Below, piece after piece: positions 1 to 8,378 of a DNA stretch of 64,000 nucleotides. Each line of letters opens with the position of its first letter. Position 1 is the stretch's first letter. A program made the translations under genes and the position numbers. Origin of the DNA: CAVYXA01 sp963846775 (lineage in GTDB: Bacteria; Verrucomicrobiota; Verrucomicrobiia; Chthoniobacterales; UBA10450); contig CAWJXB010000006.1 in NCBI GenBank assembly GCA_963846775.1, positions 186,001 to 250,000 of the forward strand, read 5' to 3'. The notes beneath the pieces are model-generated. The model searched no databases and was not told the DNA's origin. It worked only from the letters and a program-made list of their open reading frames with translations.

Positions 1-692
1 TTGCCGGAGCCGGTCCCGTTTAAGGGAAGGAGTCGTTCCAGCAAATCGGCGCCGTACAAATCGCGAATGCGATCCGCGAGATTGGTTGCGGGCGCGAGTT
101 GAAAAACGAGACGATCGTCCCGGACAAATGTGACGGCAATCTGCGGGTGACTAATCGCCTGAAGATGCAGTTGATGCTCGATGTTGCGGCTCTCGGTATT
201 TTCCGAGCGCAAGAATTTCCGGCGCGCCGGCAGGTTGTAGAATAAGGAACGGACCTCGATTTGTGTGCCGGGCGCTTCGCCACCGTCGCGCACAACTTCG
301 ATCTTGCCGGCGTTCACCATGACCTCGGTGCCGGCGATCGCGTCGCGTTCCCGTGTCGTTAGGCGAAAACGGGCCACGCTGGCAATGCTCGGCAGCGCTT
401 CGCCGCGAAAACCGAGTGTGGCCACCGCTTGCAGATCGTCCGCCGAGCGGATCTTGCTGGTGGCGTGACGTTCGAGCGAGAGCAACGCGTCATCGCGATC
501 CATGCCGCAGCCGTCATCGATTACTCGGATGAGCGAGCGGCCGCCGCGCCGAATTAAGATGTCGATCTTGCCTGCGCCGGCGTCGATGCTGTTCTCGACC
601 AGCTCCTTTACCACCGAGGCCGGACGCTCGACCACTTCTCCGGCCGCGACCTGGCTGGCAACTGTGTCGGAAAGAAGGCGAATCCGGCTCAT
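1..692 (-). CDS. mutL: DNA mismatch repair protein MutL, N-terminal part (runs off the window)
   Basis: Translation from the ATG at 692 gives about 230 residues of the MutL GHKL ATPase region; the rest lies beyond position 1. The start reads MSRIRLLSDTVASQVAAGEV, a typical MutL opening. Visible ATPase motifs are ENSIDAGA (motif I), DDGCGM (motif II) and GFRGEALPSI (motif III). MutL couples MutS mismatch recognition to strand removal in methyl-independent or MutH-dependent repair; which type applies here cannot be seen because the C-terminal endonuclease region is missing. It is transcribed away from the Fe-S carrier gene at 826, leaving a 133-bp divergent promoter region. The family call is secure. 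Confidence 0.95.
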   Translation of the reverse strand, partial: MSRIRLLSDTVASQVAAGEVVERPASVVKELVENSIDAGAGKIDILIRRGGRSLIRVIDDGCGMDRDDALLSLERHATSKIRSADDLQAVATLGFRGEALPSIASVARFRLTTRERDAIAGTEVMVNAGKIEVVRDGGEAPGTQIEVRSLFYNLPARRKFLRSENTESRNIEHQLHLQAISHPQIAVTFVRDDRLVFQLAPATNLADRIRDLYGADLLERLLPLNGTGSG

Positions 693-825
693 GAGGTGTT
701 TGAGGTCCGATCTTTGATTTCCGAAAGCTTTCGCGAGTTGATGTTTGATTTCCAGAGGAAAGATCGACCATTCGCCCAGGTCGGCTCGGTTGACTATAAA
801 CGGCGCAATCGTAGATTCTCTAGTT

Positions 826-1188
826 ATGATAAATGTGACGGAGAGCGCGGTTCGGCAGCTCCGTTTTTTGCTCCAAAAGCAAGGTGGCGCGGAAAGGGGT
901 TTGCGCGTTCAGATCGCCAAGGGCGGCTGTTCCGGTTTGCAATACGAGATGTCGCTCGACGCGAAAAAACCGGGCGACGCAGTGGTGGAACGCGATGGGA
1001 TGCAGTTTCTTGTCGATTCGGAGAGCGCACAGTATTTGCGCGACGCCACGCTCGATTTTCATGATGGCCTAACGGATGCCGGTTTTCAAGTAGTGAACCC
1101 GAACGCGGCCCGGACTTGTGGATGCGGCTCATCCTTCGAGGCGGGCAAGCTCGCCCCGGCGAGTCCGTCCGGTGGCGGACCGGTGTGA
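826..1188 (+). CDS. A-type iron-sulfur cluster carrier (IscA/ErpA/HesB family)
   Basis: The product is about 120 residues, the usual size for an A-type carrier. The ATG at 826 (MINVTESAVRQL) is preferred over an upstream in-frame Met at 745 because the family begins at this point. The three conserved cysteines are present: one in GGCSGLQY and two in the C-terminal TCGCGSSF. These proteins hold or deliver Fe-S clusters to apo-enzymes. The C-terminus has a short Gly/Pro/Ser-rich extension after the last cysteine. The sequence does not separate ErpA, IscA and SufA types, so no symbol is given. The next gene starts 28 bp downstream on the same strand. Confidence 0.9.
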   Translation: MINVTESAVRQLRFLLQKQGGAERGLRVQIAKGGCSGLQYEMSLDAKKPGDAVVERDGMQFLVDSESAQYLRDATLDFHDGLTDAGFQVVNPNAARTCGCGSSFEAGKLAPASPSGGGPV

Positions 1189-1216
1189 ACTCGCGCGCTC
1201 TTCTGTTTCTCCTCGG

Positions 1217-2791
1217 ATGAAGTCCAGCGCATATTCGTACGACGATCCCTACGCACAGCCGCGACAATCAGGCGTGAACTACTTCGCCTGGACGGTGGTG
1301 ATCCTGATGCTGACCGGGCTCGCGTTCGCGGCGTGGCTCGGCACGTTTTACATCTTCGAACAACCGGAGCGGCCCGATAGTTACCGCATTTTGCAGCGAT
1401 TGCACAAGATCGATCCGCCGAAGCGATTCGAGCTAACGGCGGCGCCGGCAGGCGAGTTTCTGGGTGCGCGACAATTGTTCGAACGGTACAGCGCGATGGG
1501 CTCGGCCGAATTGGGCAAGGTGAATGCCGAATTGATTCGCAATTACATCCGAAACTACGGCCAGGTGCGCGGTCTTGTGCCGTACGTGGTGGGGCGATAT
1601 ATTATCATCGAAGCGCGCGAGCTCGGGCCGGGCGACGTTTTCACCTCCGGTATGGTGGCGCTCGCCGCCTCAGCTGAGAACGGCCAGTTGTTGATCGAGC
1701 ATCTTTATCCCGCCGAGCCGTCCGTGATTCCGTCGTTGAAACAAACGCTGCATCCCGGCCTCGAGATCAAGCTGGAACGGACCCACGATCTTTCGGCCGT
1801 GATACATGTCGAGCGCCTCGACGACGGCCGGCTGGTGTCCACTGCGGTGCCGCTGCTCTATGGCGCTTACACGATGACGCGCGGCCCGGGCATGTTCAGG
1901 CTCGAACCACCGCTCACGCTCAATCTCGCGGCCGGCTGGCCTCTCTTCAAAAAACCGGAACGACTCCGGGCGGAACTCCATTTCAAGAATTTGCAACAGG
2001 AAATCGGCATCGCTCAGGCGCCGGTTGTGATTCCCGGGATTTCACCGAGTAACTCGCCCCCGCCAATAGAAAACGCGCTCGTTCGAGTGGAACCGGCGAG
2101 ACCGGTCGCGACGCCGGCAATTGTTAGGGTACCGCACAAAGAGGAGAAGGCCGCGAAACGAACGGCGACTCCTAAAGGAAAACTCGCGAAAAAGAAGAAG
2201 GGCGCTTTGCCATCGCCAATTGCGACGGCGCTGCCCGCAGAGGGAGAACCGTCTGTCGCGCAGCTATCAGCGCCCGCTCCGGCGATCAGTGCCGCGACTC
2301 CGCCGCCAATGGTGGGCAGCGAAGGCCCACCTGCGCCAGCCGCGGCCACGCCGGTTCCGGCTCCATCCGCGCCGGCGATGCCGGCGACTTCCGGAGAGAC
2401 CCTGGCTTCAACCGCGGGTGGCGGAACGTGGCGGACTTTTCCGCCCGGAAGAATGCCGTTAGGCCGGTTGATCGATACGAAAGACGTGCGCGACATCGCC
2501 GAGCGCGGGCTGGCCGGCGAGCGCGTTTACTTGCGCGGGCAATTTGTCGTCAATTTTTCCGATGCGAATCGCGCGGTGATGCGTCCGAAAAAAGGTTTGG
2601 CCGATAGCATGCTGCATTTCGGGGGCTCTTCCACCCGAATCATTGTCGATTTTCCCGCCGGTTACACTCCGCCGCGTCAAGGCACAGTGATGACACGCGA
2701 CGAAACGCGTCCATTCGAAATTACGGATGTGCAGAAGCGCGACGACGGCCAGCTAAACGTCTTCGTGCGCGAGATCATGCAACCTAACTAA
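1217..2791 (+). CDS. membrane-anchored protein of unknown function with a Pro/Ala-rich linker
   Basis: The ATG at 1217 (MKSSAYSYDDPYAQ) follows the Fe-S carrier by 28 bp; an in-frame Met at 1118 would overlap that gene and is not preferred. The product is about 524 residues. A single transmembrane helix lies at roughly residues 23-45 after a short cytoplasmic N-terminus. Then come a folded region to about residue 270, a long linker rich in Pro, Ala, Lys and Thr (about 300-430), and a C-terminal domain of about 115 residues containing GERVYLRGQF and STRIIVDFPAG, which may be a small beta-barrel fold. No family was recognised. The layout suggests an inner-membrane protein with two periplasmic domains; this is inference. 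Confidence 0.75.
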   Translation: MKSSAYSYDDPYAQPRQSGVNYFAWTVVILMLTGLAFAAWLGTFYIFEQPERPDSYRILQRLHKIDPPKRFELTAAPAGEFLGARQLFERYSAMGSAELGKVNAELIRNYIRNYGQVRGLVPYVVGRYIIIEARELGPGDVFTSGMVALAASAENGQLLIEHLYPAEPSVIPSLKQTLHPGLEIKLERTHDLSAVIHVERLDDGRLVSTAVPLLYGAYTMTRGPGMFRLEPPLTLNLAAGWPLFKKPERLRAELHFKNLQQEIGIAQAPVVIPGISPSNSPPPIENALVRVEPARPVATPAIVRVPHKEEKAAKRTATPKGKLAKKKKGALPSPIATALPAEGEPSVAQLSAPAPAISAATPPPMVGSEGPPAPAAATPVPAPSAPAMPATSGETLASTAGGGTWRTFPPGRMPLGRLIDTKDVRDIAERGLAGERVYLRGQFVVNFSDANRAVMRPKKGLADSMLHFGGSSTRIIVDFPAGYTPPRQGTVMTRDETRPFEITDVQKRDDGQLNVFVREIMQPN

Positions 2792-2813
2792 GAAAGCAGA
2801 CGGCTCCTAATCG

Positions 2814-3482
2814 TTACCGCGAATGCAGGACGAGTTTGTCATCACGAATTTGGATCGAGGCGACGCGCACGATTTCGGCGTATTGCGACACGTAATCGCG
2901 TAGCGATCGCGAACTGTATTTCCATTCCAGCAGGTCGCTCGGAACCGGCGCGCCGTTCACGCGAATTCGCTTTAATTCCAGATGCGGGAAAGCCTGCGGC
3001 TCGGGGGCTTCGATCACGATCTGCGCATTCAGATATTGAGCGGCCCGAAAAATCGCCTGCGTCAAACGCACACTGACCTGAAGGCGCAGCCGGTTGTCCT
3101 CGACGGTCGCGAACAGTTTCCCGTCCAGATTCGGGTTCTCGGCGATCAAGATATTGAGATCATCCGACGTAAGCTCGATGGCCGCGGTTTCTCCCGCGCT
3201 CGCGGTCTGCTCAAACCGCTGCCAACGCTCGAGCACCTCTTCGCGAGCATAGGCCGAGACGTTAAGGCTCGGAATCGCAACCGGCTTTTCCGCGATCGCG
3301 TGAATCTTTGTTAGCCAAAAAACACCGCGGGCCATCGCCGAGTGGCTGCGTGTTCCCCAATAATAGACACTGCCAAGCAAAACGGCGAATCCGATTACGA
3401 TGAACGCGACCAGGAACAGGCAACCTTTCAGACAGCCAGGCTCATGTTTCGGCGGCGGTTCGAACCAACTCGGACTCGTCAT
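2814..3482 (-). CDS. single-pass membrane protein, unknown function
   Basis: The product is 222 residues. A cytoplasmic N-terminus rich in Pro and Lys (MTSPSWFEPPPKHEPG) precedes one transmembrane helix at about residues 20-42. The remaining 180 residues would lie outside the inner membrane and contain alternating hydrophobic residues as in a beta-rich fold. The start codon overlaps the stop of the upstream HIT gene by 4 bp (3479-3482), so the two are probably translationally coupled. No known domain was recognised. Confidence 0.75.
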   Translation of the reverse strand: MTSPSWFEPPPKHEPGCLKGCLFLVAFIVIGFAVLLGSVYYWGTRSHSAMARGVFWLTKIHAIAEKPVAIPSLNVSAYAREEVLERWQRFEQTASAGETAAIELTSDDLNILIAENPNLDGKLFATVEDNRLRLQVSVRLTQAIFRAAQYLNAQIVIEAPEPQAFPHLELKRIRVNGAPVPSDLLEWKYSSRSLRDYVSQYAEIVRVASIQIRDDKLVLHSR

Positions 3483-3997
3483 TGCGACGCACGGTCGAGC
3501 TTGGTCTGAACGGCGATCAATTTTTCAAACAGACCGCGCAATCCCTCGGACAGCGTTCGCGTCCCGCTGATGATCGGCATGAAGTTCGTGTCGCCATTCC
3601 AACGCGGCACGATGTGCACATGCAAATGATCCGGTACGCCTGCGCCTGCGCACGCGCCCAGGTTCAAACCGACGTTGAATCCTTCCGCGCGCATGGTCAT
3701 GCGCAGTAGCTTTTGCCCGTGCCCGATCAAATTCCAAAGATCGACAATTTCGTTTTCGCCAAGGTCTGAAAGCTCTCCTGTCTTGCGATAGGGCACGACC
3801 ATCAAATGTCCGACCGCGTACGGGTAACGATTCATCATGAGAAACGCCGTCTTACGTCGCGTGATGACGAGATGGGACGCGTCATCGCTCGCCCGCGCCG
3901 CCTGGCCGAGAAAATCCGCCGAGGGTTTCTCGCGCTCGAAATATTCTACGCGCCACGGGCACCAAAGTGTTTCAAGTTCTTGCTTGGGAAACTCCAT
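3479..3997 (-). CDS. HIT-family nucleotide hydrolase/phosphorylase
   Basis: The product is 172 residues, the size of the bacterial HIT proteins that act on dinucleoside polyphosphates such as Ap4A. The histidine triad is clear: HLHVHIVPRW with His at 124, 126 and 128. The N-terminal LWCPWRVEYF (about residues 11-20) and the DDASHLVI stretch match the Ap4A phosphorylase-like branch. The triad histidine forms the nucleotidyl intermediate in this superfamily. The first ATG (MEFPKQELETLW) is used. The gene overlaps the downstream membrane-protein gene by 4 bp. The exact substrate is not determined by the sequence. Confidence 0.9.
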   Translation of the reverse strand: MEFPKQELETLWCPWRVEYFEREKPSADFLGQAARASDDASHLVITRRKTAFLMMNRYPYAVGHLMVVPYRKTGELSDLGENEIVDLWNLIGHGQKLLRMTMRAEGFNVGLNLGACAGAGVPDHLHVHIVPRWNGDTNFMPIISGTRTLSEGLRGLFEKLIAVQTKLDRASQ

Positions 3998-4058
3998 CGG
4001 TTGGACACTAGAAATTGTGTCGGAGAAAGTCGAGCCCGCATTGCGCGGCTAACGCGTT

Positions 4059-4285
4059 TTAAATAATGGCGTAACTGCAGAAAGCGCCGTAGGCGCGGAA
4101 GAATGTAGCCCCGGGCGCAAGCCCGGGGTTTCTCGATTCATTCGAACAAGCCCCGGAAGAGGCGGAAGGAGTGACGACGCGCTTTGGCGTATTCTGTCGC
4201 CCCTGCCGGGGCTGATTGGTTTGGAGACGCCTTTTTCCCCGGGCTCACGCCCGGGGCTAATATCTATCGCGCCTACGGCGCTTCG
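4059..4285. repeat. 227-bp palindromic repeat element, copy 1
   Basis: This 227-bp block recurs in inverted orientation at 48726-48952 with the same length and only a few differences. Its ends form an interrupted terminal inverted repeat: agcgccgtaggcgcg, a spacer of about 10 bp, then gccccgggcg. The middle contains the 17-nt core cagccccggcaggggcg, which also occurs in the REPs around the RAYT gene. It occupies almost all of the 315-bp gap between the HIT and glycosyltransferase genes. An open frame crosses the element on the minus strand but is better explained by the repeat than by a gene. Confidence 0.9.
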
Positions 4286-4312
4286 AGCGGCCACAGGTTT
4301 CCTTAAATCGCC

Positions 4313-5782
4313 TTAACGCGTGATCAAGACATAAACAGCATGGTTGCGCCCGGTCGGGTGCGATCTTAACTGCGACAACGCCGCGTCGTGAAGTTGTCGC
4401 ATCAGACCTGGTGCGAAGCTCTCAGCCACAACGAGCGCATCAATATTTCCGCGATTCCATTCCGCCACGGCTGCTTCCGGCTTAACGAAATGGAGACGGC
4501 GCAGGTATAACAGAAGTCCCTCATCAACGGTAGAAATCACTTCATAGCGCCAACGATGTTGTGCGGCTTCGGCCCGAACGTCGCGCCCAAATCGAACGAG
4601 CGCATCGCGGTGTTCTCGATAACCGGCCGTAACTTTGATCCCGGTGTAAATCGTGGCGAAGAGGATCGACCACGTCAGCGCGACCGTGCTCCAAAACCAG
4701 ATTCGTTGGCGTATGATTTTATCTTGGCGCGCAGCTCCAAGTTGCGCGGCCAGGAGCAAACAGAGTGGGGGAACCACTGGAAAAATCCGGTCCACCCGCT
4801 TCGACGGAATCAGCGACATCACGAGCAATCCACCCAGAGCCCAACCGATCAACCACACCATTTCCGGCGAAACTCTCCGCCCGAGTGGCGTTTCCAAACT
4901 TGACCGGTTTAACCGGTCAAGTTTGCCAATATCGACAAAGGCGAGGGCAACGATGAGGATGCTCCACGGCGCGAATCTGTAGAGGAAGTGAGGAAGATAA
5001 AAATAGATCGGTTGCGCTCGATGGACGGTTTCGTCGAAGCGACCGAGGAATTCGCGCAGCACAACTTGATCAAAGAAACCGGGCTGGAAAAGAACTCCGC
5101 CGCCTGTCCAGAGCAGAAAAATGCCGAGCGAACCGAGCCAAGGCCACCATCCGCACCACGCGTTGCCAGCCGTGCCCCGCGCATACGTCACACATAAAGC
5201 GATGCCGGGTAGGAGAAAGGCGTACACAATCGGGCCTTTGATCAGCATCGCGGCCGTGAGGAACGCAAACATCCACCATCGATCTCGCGTGGTCCACGGG
5301 GTCTGGGATCGAATCTTCTCCCAGATGAGGAGTCCGATCAGGAAGATGACCAGAGCCAGAGGCATATCGGTCCGAGCCAGGGTTGCCAGCCTCGGGGTTA
5401 ACAAGTTCAATCCGAGCGCGCTCAAGGCGATTAATCCCGCCGCCGAACCGTAACCGGCACTGGCCGCGCGAAATAACAAGATCGACAAAGCGATTGCGGC
5501 CAACAAAGAGGGCAACCGCCAGGCCAGCTCCCATGAACGCGTGACAGCGAAAAGGGCCACCGAAATCCAGCCGACCAGCGGCGGCTTGGTCGCGATTCGT
5601 TCATGCGGCGTGTGCTGATAAAACCAGTGGCCGGCATTCACCATCTCGAATGAGGTGTAGGCTTGTTTCGCTTGATCGTAATCGTCAAGCTGCCAGGGAA
5701 GATTGGCGCAGAGGAACACGAGAACGATGACTCCAGCAACGATCCACGCGGCGCGCTGGTTTTCGAGTAGGCCGTTTGTCAT
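4313..5782 (-). CDS. ArnT/PMT-like integral membrane glycosyltransferase (GT39/GT83 type)
   Basis: The product is 489 residues with about eleven to twelve hydrophobic segments followed by a soluble C-terminal region. The first periplasmic loop carries the acidic pair of this GT-C fold, LDDYDQAKQAY (Asp33-Asp34), and then a KPPLVGW motif, as in ArnT-like enzymes that use polyprenyl-phosphate sugars. It starts 7 bp after the stop of lpxB on the same strand, so it probably belongs to the lipid A operon and may add a sugar to lipid A or LPS core; the sugar is unknown. A perfect 29-bp palindrome lies within the coding sequence at 4896-4924 without breaking the frame. Confidence 0.85.
   Translation of the reverse strand: MTNGLLENQRAAWIVAGVIVLVFLCANLPWQLDDYDQAKQAYTSFEMVNAGHWFYQHTPHERIATKPPLVGWISVALFAVTRSWELAWRLPSLLAAIALSILLFRAASAGYGSAAGLIALSALGLNLLTPRLATLARTDMPLALVIFLIGLLIWEKIRSQTPWTTRDRWWMFAFLTAAMLIKGPIVYAFLLPGIALCVTYARGTAGNAWCGWWPWLGSLGIFLLWTGGGVLFQPGFFDQVVLREFLGRFDETVHRAQPIYFYLPHFLYRFAPWSILIVALAFVDIGKLDRLNRSSLETPLGRRVSPEMVWLIGWALGGLLVMSLIPSKRVDRIFPVVPPLCLLLAAQLGAARQDKIIRQRIWFWSTVALTWSILFATIYTGIKVTAGYREHRDALVRFGRDVRAEAAQHRWRYEVISTVDEGLLLYLRRLHFVKPEAAVAEWNRGNIDALVVAESFAPGLMRQLHDAALSQLRSHPTGRNHAVYVLITR
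4896..4924. repeat. CTTGAC-type hairpin inside the glycosyltransferase gene
   Basis: This is a perfect palindrome with 14-bp arms (aaacttgaccggtt) and a 1-nt loop. Related hairpins at 11481-11505 and 26479-26501 share the outer cttgac/gtcaag ends and a central ttaa-like loop. Here it lies inside the coding sequence of the ArnT-like gene and keeps its frame. Confidence 0.85.
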
Positions 5783-5789
5783 GTTCGAT

Positions 5790-7073
5790 TCAGCAGCTTC
5801 TCCGTCCCGATCTCAGCTCCTCGACGATTGCTTTCGCCGCGCGGTCGCTTGCGCCGCCTTGACCGAGTGGGGTAATGATCGAGTCGAAGGCCGCGATCAT
5901 TTTTTTGCGAATTAATGGATCGTCGATTAACCGCTCCACGGTTTTGACGATCGCGCCGGGCTTGGCCTGGTGCTGAATGAATTCCGGCACAATCTCCTCG
6001 TCAGCCAGCACGTTAGGCATACCGAGGTGTTTTACCTTTACGACCATTCGTGCCGCGACGTAAGTCGGCCACGCCACTTTATAAACGAGCACGAACGGCA
6101 AGCGAAAATAAGCGGCTTCGAGTGTGGCGCTGCCGGAGGCAATAATGCCGGCAACCGCGCGTTGCATCAGCGTCGAAGTTTGACCGACGACGATCTTGAA
6201 TGCTGGTGAATCGTTCATCATTTTGCGAATTTCCGCAGCGAGTTGCGGCGATGCCGCAGCGACTTCAAAACGGAGATTCGGTTTGGAACGGTGGAGCGCC
6301 CTGGCCGATTCGAGCAGGATCGGCAAAATTTTCCGGATTTCCCGGCCGCGACTTCCAGGGAAAAGGCCGATCAAATTTGGATCGCGGGCAATGTCGATCT
6401 GGTGCGAGCGCAACCGATCGATCATGGGATGACCGACAAATTCCGTGCGCAAACCAGATTTGGTGTAGAGCTCGGCTTCGAAAGGGAAGATGCAGAGCAT
6501 CAAGTCGAGCCTGCGTGCCATCTGCGCGATTCGCCCGCGGTTCCAAGCCCAGACTTGCGGGCTGATGTAGTAAATTACCTTGGGCCGGAGCGGCTCGCCC
6601 GCTGCTAAAGGGGAAGCTGACAGCTTCCCGTGCGGCTTCGTGGTGGGGGAACCATCGGCCTGCCCTGGAGTGTTCGATTCACCAGACTGAAAGTCCGGTG
6701 AATGCACAGACTGCAAATCTGTGTTCCGCAGTGCGCGGGCCACGCGCAAGTTGAATCCGGGATAATCGATCAGCAGGACGGCGTCTGGTCTTGCCTTCTC
6801 AATCTCTCGCAATGTCGCGCGAAATTGTTCGCGAAAGTAGCCGTATTTTTTGATCACTTCCCACAAGCCGAGCACGGCGGCTTCATCCAACCAGTCTTTG
6901 AAGCCTCCGCCGGCGATCGCGCGCATTTGCGGGCCACCTCGTCCGATGAATTTAAGTCCGCCGCCGGACGGACTCGCCGTGGCGAAATCGACATCGTGCT
7001 TCTGCAGCGACGACATCAAGGCCGCTCCGTGATTGTCACCGCTCACTTCGCCCGCGACGAAGTAGATCGTCAT
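5790..7073 (-). CDS. lpxB: lipid-A-disaccharide synthase LpxB
   Basis: LpxB joins UDP-2,3-diacylglucosamine and lipid X to make the lipid A disaccharide at the inner membrane. The N-terminus MTIYFVAGEVSGD is the family signature, and the fold continues with DAVLLIDYPGFNLRVA, VIYYISPQVWAW and FVGHPMIDRL. The ATG at 7073 is preferred to one 21 bp upstream because the family starts at this point. A segment of about 45 residues (roughly 115-160) before VIYYISPQVWAW has no place in the usual LpxB and is encoded by palindromic repeat DNA. A Gfo/Idh oxidoreductase gene lies upstream and the ArnT-like gene is 7 bp downstream. Confidence 0.95.
   Translation of the reverse strand: MTIYFVAGEVSGDNHGAALMSSLQKHDVDFATASPSGGGLKFIGRGGPQMRAIAGGGFKDWLDEAAVLGLWEVIKKYGYFREQFRATLREIEKARPDAVLLIDYPGFNLRVARALRNTDLQSVHSPDFQSGESNTPGQADGSPTTKPHGKLSASPLAAGEPLRPKVIYYISPQVWAWNRGRIAQMARRLDLMLCIFPFEAELYTKSGLRTEFVGHPMIDRLRSHQIDIARDPNLIGLFPGSRGREIRKILPILLESARALHRSKPNLRFEVAAASPQLAAEIRKMMNDSPAFKIVVGQTSTLMQRAVAGIIASGSATLEAAYFRLPFVLVYKVAWPTYVAARMVVKVKHLGMPNVLADEEIVPEFIQHQAKPGAIVKTVERLIDDPLIRKKMIAAFDSIITPLGQGGASDRAAKAIVEELRSGRRSC
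6611..6723. repeat. cluster of three short palindromes within lpxB
   Basis: Three hairpins follow each other: gggaagctg-a-cagcttccc (6611-6629), caccagact...agtccggtg (6680-6700, one mismatch) and cacaga...tctgtg (6705-6723). The first matches the palindromes at 29514-29579 near the dipeptidase gene. The cluster coincides with the extra segment of LpxB and keeps its frame. Confidence 0.8.
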
Positions 7074-7079
7074 AATGGT

Positions 7080-7107
7080 AATGACCAATGACAAATGACG
7101 AATGACG
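7080..7107 (-). repeat. four tandem 7-mers just upstream of the lpxB start
   Basis: Read toward lpxB, the units are gtcattc, gtcattt, gtcattg and gtcatta-like copies in tandem, with only the last base varying. The repeat ends 6 bp before the chosen lpxB start at 7073, in the position of a ribosome-binding site. Further isolated gtcatt words occur at about 7120 and between 7175 and 7215. Confidence 0.7.
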
Positions 7108-7194
7108 AAATAAATCCGAATGACGAAGCTTGGAACCGTTGGAATGGCGCGTTCGGCCTTTCGTTTTCGTGCTTGGTCATTCCTTCGAGATGCG

Positions 7195-8115
7195 TCATTC
7201 GGATCTCGTCATTTTCTTGGTGATTGCGACGGCCAATTCCAATGCGGCAGTCGCCTGTGAGCCAGATACCCGCGGCGCTTGGCCGGTGCTGGCGCATTCG
7301 ACGAACGAAATCAGTTGGCGCTTGAGTGGTTCTTCGCGTTCGATCTCGACCTTGTCCCGCGCGATCCGCCCATCGACGCGCCGATAAATCTCGCCGGACT
7401 GGTTTTGATAATCGAGAGAGAGATAAGCGTCCTCTTGAAACACCCGAATCTTTCGCATCCGTTCGGGACTGATCCGACTCGAGGTGACATTTGCGACGCA
7501 ACCATTTTCAAAACGAATCCGCGCATTGGCGATGTCTTCGCCGCGACTCAAGACGGGCACGCCGACGGCGTCGACGCTTTGCACGGGTGAGCGCACCAGA
7601 TGCAAAATGATTTCCAAATCGTGGATCATCAGATCGAGAACGACGCCGATATCCGTGCTGCGATCGGGATAAGGCGAGAGACGATGCGCTTCGATGAAAC
7701 GCGGATGCGTGAGCAGACGTTCAAGCGCGCCGAAAATGGGATTGAAACGTTCGACGTGACCAACCTGCAAAACGAGATCTTTCTGCGCGGCGAGCGTAGC
7801 CAGTTCGCCAGCCTGCGTGGTGTTGTCCGTAATCGGTTTCTCAACCAGGAGATGTTTGCCGCGCTCGAGCAGCGGGCGGGCTACCTCGTAATGCGTATTT
7901 GTCGGCGTCGCGATTGAAGCGGCGTCGATCCATCCGGCAAATTCCTCGAGCGACTTTGCCACCGGCGTCTTGGTTTTTCTGGCAATGCTGTTGGCGCGCG
8001 CAGAATCAACGTCGTAAATCCCGGCGAACTCGATCGACGGGATCTCCGCGTAAATCCGGGCGTGATTACTCCCGATGTGACCCACGCCAACAACACCCAC
8101 ACGGAGTTTTTTCAT
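7195..8115 (-). CDS. Gfo/Idh/MocA-family NAD(P)-dependent oxidoreductase
   Basis: The product is 306 residues. It opens with a Rossmann dinucleotide-binding motif (MKKLRVGVVGVGHIGSNHAR) and has the family EKP motif in LLVEKPITDN, which contributes to the active site. Members oxidise or reduce sugars, often nucleotide sugars. The gene lies 121 bp upstream of lpxB on the same strand, which suggests a role in making a modified lipid A precursor or other surface sugar, for example 3-keto sugar formation as by GnnA. No aminotransferase is next to it, so this is only a suggestion. The C-terminal coding end contains several gtcatt words similar to the 7-mer repeat before lpxB. Confidence 0.85.
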   Translation of the reverse strand: MKKLRVGVVGVGHIGSNHARIYAEIPSIEFAGIYDVDSARANSIARKTKTPVAKSLEEFAGWIDAASIATPTNTHYEVARPLLERGKHLLVEKPITDNTTQAGELATLAAQKDLVLQVGHVERFNPIFGALERLLTHPRFIEAHRLSPYPDRSTDIGVVLDLMIHDLEIILHLVRSPVQSVDAVGVPVLSRGEDIANARIRFENGCVANVTSSRISPERMRKIRVFQEDAYLSLDYQNQSGEIYRRVDGRIARDKVEIEREEPLKRQLISFVECASTGQAPRVSGSQATAALELAVAITKKMTRSE

Positions 8116-8378
8116 GCGTTGAATAATCGCAGCAAACGCCCGGAATCAAACCGGATTGCGCAGGGCCAGGCCCAAATTGAATTCATCGCAAGAAAACGTC
8201 CAACGCCGACGCTAAACCAATCTGAAATTCGACGTTGAGCTGCCTGCTCGCGAAAGCTTTCGGAGTTGTGCGTTTAAACCTCTTTTTATTATTCGCGCTT
8301 GTTCGGGTGATTCGCGGGCTGAACTACACTTGCAAATTGCTCTTGCAAACCGCCGGTGTTCCGCTTGCGTAATCGGCC

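Noticed and set aside
4049..4294. An 81-residue protein gene
   Set aside because: It is the minus-strand reading of the 227-bp repeat; the same frame appears in the second copy because the DNA is repeated.
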